35,121 bases of DNA from Niastella sp. (lineage in GTDB: Bacteria > Bacteroidota > Bacteroidia > Chitinophagales > Chitinophagaceae). Position 1 is the first letter of the stretch. Each line of letters begins with the position of its first letter. The stretch spans positions 1-35,121 of the forward strand of contig JAJKIL010000142.1 of assembly GCA_021154515.1 (NCBI GenBank), read 5' to 3'. The notes beneath the pieces were generated by a model. That model was not told where the DNA came from and did no database searches. It worked only from the letters and a program-made list of their open reading frames with translations. The position numbers were made by a program, and so were the translations under genes. Below, piece after piece: positions 31,534-35,121 of this stretch.

Positions 31534-33411
31534 TTAGTAATTACCCAGCTCCTGTAATTGCATGGCATACAGGCGGGCAGTTATTTTTGCGGTTTTAACA
31601 ATTCTGGCGGCTATGGCTTCCTGTAACAGGTCAGATTGGATGGCCTTTTCAAAACGTTCAAAATGGTTATCGTTGGCATCGCTTGTTTCGTGATAAATAA
31701 AGAACGAAACCTGGTCATCCTGCAATTGCAATTGTTCCTGAATAGCGCGACCCCATTTACCTGCCAGCCTGTTGCCCAGTCCTTCTATAATAAACATCCC
31801 ACCGAGCAGATCAAAGGGGTTGGGTTGACTGGCCTTATGAAACATAAAGGCGCTCAATGCTTCGCTGCCGATATTCTTTTCACCCTGGCGTAATTCCTCG
31901 TAAGTACCGCCACAGGCAAGATAATTCTTTTCCAGGATCTGGTAATCGCGGTGCTCATCGCGGGAATGCGTGATAAAAGCAGAGCGGATATCAAAATATT
32001 CAATGGTAATATTCGAGGCGGCGCGGGCAATCCATTGCGAACCGTCAATTACCTGTTGCCGCAGGTTCACCAGTAATAATTTATAATCTTCCATACTGAG
32101 CGACCCATTATAGATCTTTTGTACAACAGGCACCTGACGCAAAGAGGATTCAAAATCAACCCAAACAGAAGTGAGTTGTCGTACCAGCCATTCCTGTACA
32201 GGCATGCCGCTGGTGCGGATCACAGGCGCTTCAATTGCATCATTGGTATGAATAGAAAGCGCAGGCGCAGCCGATGTTGGCGCTACCACGGTCAACTGCA
32301 TAAAGGAAGTAATGAAACGGCCGCTCTCCGGCACCATACACAACAACTTTTGTCCGGCTTGTAGTTTGCCGGAATACAACAGTTCTTCCAGCATGAGAAA
32401 GATAGAAGCGGCGCCTACGTTGCCCCTGGTATGCAGGTTGGTAAACCATTTTTCTGGTGGAATGGCACAGCCGCCTTTTTGCAACAGGTCTACGATCTGT
32501 GGCCGGAAGTATTCTGAAGAATAGTGACACAGCAACCAATCCAACTGGTTGGGGTCAACGCGTCCTTCATCAATTAAATTAAAGAAATGCTGAACACCCA
32601 GATGTACAATGTTGTGAACAATTTTCAGGTCCTGCTTCAGGTTGATAGCCGCATCATTATCGGCCTCGCTGAAAGAGCTATAATCTATCCAACTGGCTTT
32701 CCCATTGTTTTTATTCTTACCTGCGTACATGCACACATCATATAGATGGGCATGTGAGCGCAGATCGATCCAATCTATTTGTAAACTAAACTGGTGACGC
32801 GCAGGTTGGTTTTCCAGCAACAGCGCCCCTGCGCCATCAGACAGCATCCAGCGCAAAAAATCTGTTTCCAGGTCCAACTGGTTCTTTTCCTTCACCATTG
32901 TCTGCTGTTCAAAACGCTGCGCTTTAAACATGCGACTGGGCAATTCGCCGGCACAGGCAACGGCTTTATCGGCCTCGCCGGTTCTCATATGCAGCCAGGC
33001 GTTTTTTATGGCCATCATCCCGGCAGCGCATACGCTTTGGTGACTGGCAATTTCGCATTGCTCCAGTTGCGCATCGGCATGCACCATGCTGGCAAAACCA
33101 GGCACGGGCAGATCACCCTGGGTGGTAGCGGCCGACAAAAATCCGATCTCTTTTTTGGCGACACCAGCTTTTTGTAAACAACTTTGAATAGCAGCCGCCG
33201 TCATGCCACTTACGGTATGGGTAGTTTGCTGATTTTTATCGATAGCGTAATAGCGGGAGGTAATTCCATTCTGCCTGAGCATGTTTTGTTTGGTGCGGGA
33301 AGGTTTGCCAAACAGGTAGCCAAGGTATTCTTCCACTTCATCATTAGAAACGGGCGCGCCGGGCAAATACGCGCCGGCAGCCGTAATGTAAACGGGGTTT
33401 AGGGAACTCAT
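31534..33411 (-). CDS. KAS III fused to heme-oxygenase-like (probable diiron) domain
   Basis: This 625-residue protein has two domains. Residues 1-377 form a complete KAS III with Cys128 ('HQSVCAAGMM'), His296 ('LLCHYSSEYF') and Asn331 ('TRGNVGAASIF'), so the condensation triad is intact. Residues about 405-620 form a heme-oxygenase-like helical bundle (iron-containing redox enzyme/HDO type). Possible metal ligands are Glu471, His482/His487 ('THSRDEHRDY'), Glu543 ('IIEGLGNRLAGKWG') and His574, Asp578, His583 ('YHETSDANDNHFE'). Known HDO enzymes cleave or oxidise fatty acids or amino acids with O2. A linked two-step synthesis and oxidation of an acyl product is an inference. The ATG at 33411 follows a -7 box by 4 nt. 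Confidence 0.88.
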   Translation of the reverse strand: MSSLNPVYITAAGAYLPGAPVSNDEVEEYLGYLFGKPSRTKQNMLRQNGITSRYYAIDKNQQTTHTVSGMTAAAIQSCLQKAGVAKKEIGFLSAATTQGDLPVPGFASMVHADAQLEQCEIASHQSVCAAGMMAIKNAWLHMRTGEADKAVACAGELPSRMFKAQRFEQQTMVKEKNQLDLETDFLRWMLSDGAGALLLENQPARHQFSLQIDWIDLRSHAHLYDVCMYAGKNKNNGKASWIDYSSFSEADNDAAINLKQDLKIVHNIVHLGVQHFFNLIDEGRVDPNQLDWLLCHYSSEYFRPQIVDLLQKGGCAIPPEKWFTNLHTRGNVGAASIFLMLEELLYSGKLQAGQKLLCMVPESGRFITSFMQLTVVAPTSAAPALSIHTNDAIEAPVIRTSGMPVQEWLVRQLTSVWVDFESSLRQVPVVQKIYNGSLSMEDYKLLLVNLRQQVIDGSQWIARAASNITIEYFDIRSAFITHSRDEHRDYQILEKNYLACGGTYEELRQGEKNIGSEALSAFMFHKASQPNPFDLLGGMFIIEGLGNRLAGKWGRAIQEQLQLQDDQVSFFIYHETSDANDNHFERFEKAIQSDLLQEAIAARIVKTAKITARLYAMQLQELGNY

Positions 33412-33415
33412 ATGT

Positions 33416-33423
33416 CAAAATTA
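33416..33423 (-). promoter_or_regulatory. -7 box adjacent to the KAS III-HDO start codon
   Basis: TAATTTTG on the minus strand ends only 4 nt before the ATG at 33411, which implies a leaderless mRNA if used. No clear -33 element is visible. Confidence 0.5.
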
Positions 33424-33531
33424 GTTTATTGCCGCTGCAGTTATGCTATTTATGCAGGGGGAATTAAAGAATATACCCACATAAGTCGCTAAAATGCAGA
33501 TACGTTACTTAAACAAATGTTAAGTAGAAAC

Positions 33532-33573
33532 AAAAAAAAAGCCCCCGACTGAATTGTCGGGGGCTTTTTTTTT
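33532..33573. terminator. Strong bidirectional terminator
   Basis: A9-GCCCCCGAC (33532-33549), loop TGAATT, GTCGGGGGC-T9 (33556-33573) form a perfect 18-bp inverted repeat. It ends the hxsBC transcript 17 bp after the hxsC stop and insulates it from the KAS III fusion gene. Confidence 0.93.
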
Positions 33574-33589
33574 GTTTATAAATTATGAG

Positions 33590-34726
33590 TTACTCAAATG
33601 GCCGGATATGCTCGCTGTGTTTTTTCAAATTCCAGGTAAACAAACCACCGCAATCGGATAATTTGGTGCACCGGCTACATTCCGGTAAATAACTTTGCTT
33701 CCAGTCGGAGATCGACTTCCTCGCATATTTCCATAACTGTTCGGGCAACACGCACAGCTGCGTATTGTAAATAGACACATGCATTCCCTGCCCTGCCAAA
33801 AATTCTACCGCTTCACCCAACTCATTCATATAATCATGCGGATCTATCCATAACTTTTCAATATTGTGCGGAGTATAACCAACGTATTCCAATCCCATGA
33901 AAGTCACGTGTTCGGCAAACGGCAGGTTCTTATAAATATACCGTGCGAGCCTTGTAAGCCGGGGAATTGATTGTTGATGCAATACCACCCTGATCTCGAT
34001 CCGTTGATTATGCCGGGCCAGGTTATGCAATCCTACAATGGTTTGATTAAAAGCATCGCAGGCCTGTACAATATAATCATGCACCTGGTAATAATCTGAA
34101 TAAACCGGAATGCCCAGCATCAGGCGGTCGTATTCCAGTGCACCAAGCCGCTCAGCCATGGCTGGCCACGCAAAGGAGCGACCGTTTGTAAGCAGGTGAA
34201 TTTCCGTATCTGGTAAATTGTGTTTTATGTTTCCGAGCATTTGGAAAAAAAGTTCTCCCATTAAGGTAGGTTCACCGCCGGAAATACATAGTTCAGGACA
34301 GTCTTTAGGGATCATCGGGATCGCCTTCTCATAAATGCTATACAGCGTGGGAATATCATTCCTGTTCCTCGGTGGCTGCGAGCACATGAGGCAGTTGCTG
34401 TTACACCTTTCCGTTGCAAGAATGGTATTATGAAAAGAATTAACGCGGTAGAGTGTCTTAATATTCCCATCATTCCCAACGGCTACCAGGTCACCTTCAA
34501 ACAAATGGTCTAGTGAAGGCACTTTATAAACCGCAGGATAGCCATTCAATTTGCCATCCTGGTTAGAAGAAGTGAGTATACAATTAAAACGGTCTGCGTT
34601 GATGTCTTGCAGTTGTTCATCACAAATGAGGATGGCATTGTTGTCTCTTGTATGCGGGTCTCTGGTGACACGGCCAACAATAAAATCCTGGATGTTTAGC
34701 GAAGTGCCTTTTGTACGTAGTAACAT
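33590..34726 (-). CDS. hxsC: His-Xaa-Ser system radical SAM maturase HxsC
   Basis: The 378-residue protein has a ~100-residue N-terminal domain, then a radical SAM core with the [4Fe-4S] motif C108xxxC112xxC115 ('ATERCNSNCLMCSQPPR') and 'ISGGEPTL' (149-155). A C-terminal Cys group follows (Cys350, 353, 359; 'PECSRCTKLSDCGGLFTW') that may hold an auxiliary cluster. The 'LATERCNSNCLMCSQPPR' signature is the HxsC hallmark. The Hxs system (HxsA-D) modifies peptides with repeated His-Xaa-Ser. The ATG at 34726 follows the hxsB stop by 1 bp, so the two are coupled. No precursor gene is visible inside the window. Confidence 0.9.
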   Translation of the reverse strand: MLLRTKGTSLNIQDFIVGRVTRDPHTRDNNAILICDEQLQDINADRFNCILTSSNQDGKLNGYPAVYKVPSLDHLFEGDLVAVGNDGNIKTLYRVNSFHNTILATERCNSNCLMCSQPPRNRNDIPTLYSIYEKAIPMIPKDCPELCISGGEPTLMGELFFQMLGNIKHNLPDTEIHLLTNGRSFAWPAMAERLGALEYDRLMLGIPVYSDYYQVHDYIVQACDAFNQTIVGLHNLARHNQRIEIRVVLHQQSIPRLTRLARYIYKNLPFAEHVTFMGLEYVGYTPHNIEKLWIDPHDYMNELGEAVEFLAGQGMHVSIYNTQLCVLPEQLWKYARKSISDWKQSYLPECSRCTKLSDCGGLFTWNLKKHSEHIRPFE

Positions 34727-34727
34727 A

Positions 34728-35121
34728 TTAAAGAACAGGTTTTACCCAACTTTCAAAAATGGTTTTAATTTTTTTATCACTGTCCATCAGCTCTATCAGG
34801 TAACGGATGATCTCCATATTACGCTGACAAAACGTACTGGTTGGCCGGTACCCGATCATGTCGCCCTTGGTGGCATGGTGATGAACCGGATCGGCGCCAC
34901 AATACGACTGAAAAGCGCAGTCGGAACAGCCAGGCAAACTTTCATTAGTGCCGGCAGCAACTATCTGGCGGGCTTTTTCTCCATACAATAAGTTTTCATA
35001 GCTATCTGTATCCAGGTGGCCCAGTTGAAAAGTATAATCCTTCATTTCAGCCAGCATACGGCTTTCATCACTGGCAAAAACAGCCCCATCGTAGTTAAAT
35101 ACGATCACATTGGTAATGGAA
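34728..35121 (-). CDS. hxsB: His-Xaa-Ser system radical SAM maturase HxsB, C-terminal part (5' end outside window)
   Basis: The frame is open to the window end (from position 35120) and gives about 130 residues. They match the SPASM-type C-terminus of HxsB: 'NVIVFNYDGAVFASDESRML', then 'GCSDCAFQSYCGADPVHHHA', 'GYRPTSTFC' and 'NMEIIRYLIELMDSD'. The Cys residues should bind auxiliary Fe-S clusters. The SAM-binding core is beyond the window. It is coupled to hxsC. In other genomes hxsD and hxsA lie next to it, probably just outside here. Confidence 0.9.
   Translation of the reverse strand, partial: SITNVIVFNYDGAVFASDESRMLAEMKDYTFQLGHLDTDSYENLLYGEKARQIVAAGTNESLPGCSDCAFQSYCGADPVHHHATKGDMIGYRPTSTFCQRNMEIIRYLIELMDSDKKIKTIFESWVKPVL

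Noticed and set aside
30623-35121. Treating KAS III-HDO, its partner and Hxs as a single gene cluster
   Set aside because: A very strong terminator and a separate promoter lie between them, and no shared pathway is visible.

Overview
The window looks like a chromosomal segment from a Bacteroidota bacterium, most likely a Chitinophagaceae-type soil or gliding organism (Chitinophaga/Niastella-like). The evidence is a type IX secretion (T9SS) sorting domain of each class (A and B), a PorP/SprF-type protein and a PorE-like OmpA protein. LytTR/His_kinase two-component genes, three Crp/Fnr-family regulators and several Bacteroidota-type -7 boxes (TAnnTTTG) fit the same group. No rRNA, tRNA, CRISPR array, transposase or phage gene was seen. 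Taxonomy is inferred from gene content only.

Layout. 1-1.7 kb: tail of an AraC regulator, a group II truncated hemoglobin and a T9SS type A cargo protein. 2.1-7.2 kb: a three-gene + strand block (five-repeat Ig-like type B cargo, PorP/SprF, PorE-like OmpA lipoprotein-type anchor) closed by two related perfect hairpins. 7.3-10.4 kb: two small membrane proteins, repeat elements, a LytS/LytT-type pair and a Crp/Fnr regulator. 10.6-13.0 kb: a MacB/FtsX-like permease. 13.2-16.1 kb: Crp/Fnr regulator, NAD(P)-binding oxidoreductase, NTF2-like lipoprotein and a YgiD-type dioxygenase. 16.1-19.5 kb: YfeH-like transporter and sialate O-acetylesterase, the latter flanked by what look like tails of lost glycoside-hydrolase-type genes and by low-complexity tandem repeats. 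19.5-24.8 kb: a tripartite efflux operon (TolC, HlyD, 14-TM MFS, small lipoprotein) with a divergent AraC regulator. 24.8-27.6 kb: phosphodiester glycosidase-domain protein, an atypical SDR lacking the usual Tyr/Lys, a Crp/Fnr regulator and an RRM protein. 27.8-30.5 kb: small conserved protein plus a KAS III, RlpA-like lipoprotein and a two-TM hypothetical protein.

30.6-35.1 kb is the most unusual part. A 625-residue protein fuses a complete KAS III (Cys128/His296/Asn331) to a C-terminal heme-oxygenase-like, probable diiron domain and is followed 11 bp later by an unrecognised 299-residue helical protein. Next to it, separated by a very strong bidirectional terminator, is a His-Xaa-Ser (Hxs) radical-SAM peptide-modification locus: complete hxsC and the 3' part of hxsB, with the rest of the locus beyond the window end.

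Recurring regulatory themes: two Crp/Fnr genes each sit directly upstream of an oxidoreductase gene with a palindromic dyad in the gap, and two operons (TolC and the KAS III fusion) have a -7 box so close to the ATG that the mRNA should be leaderless or nearly so.
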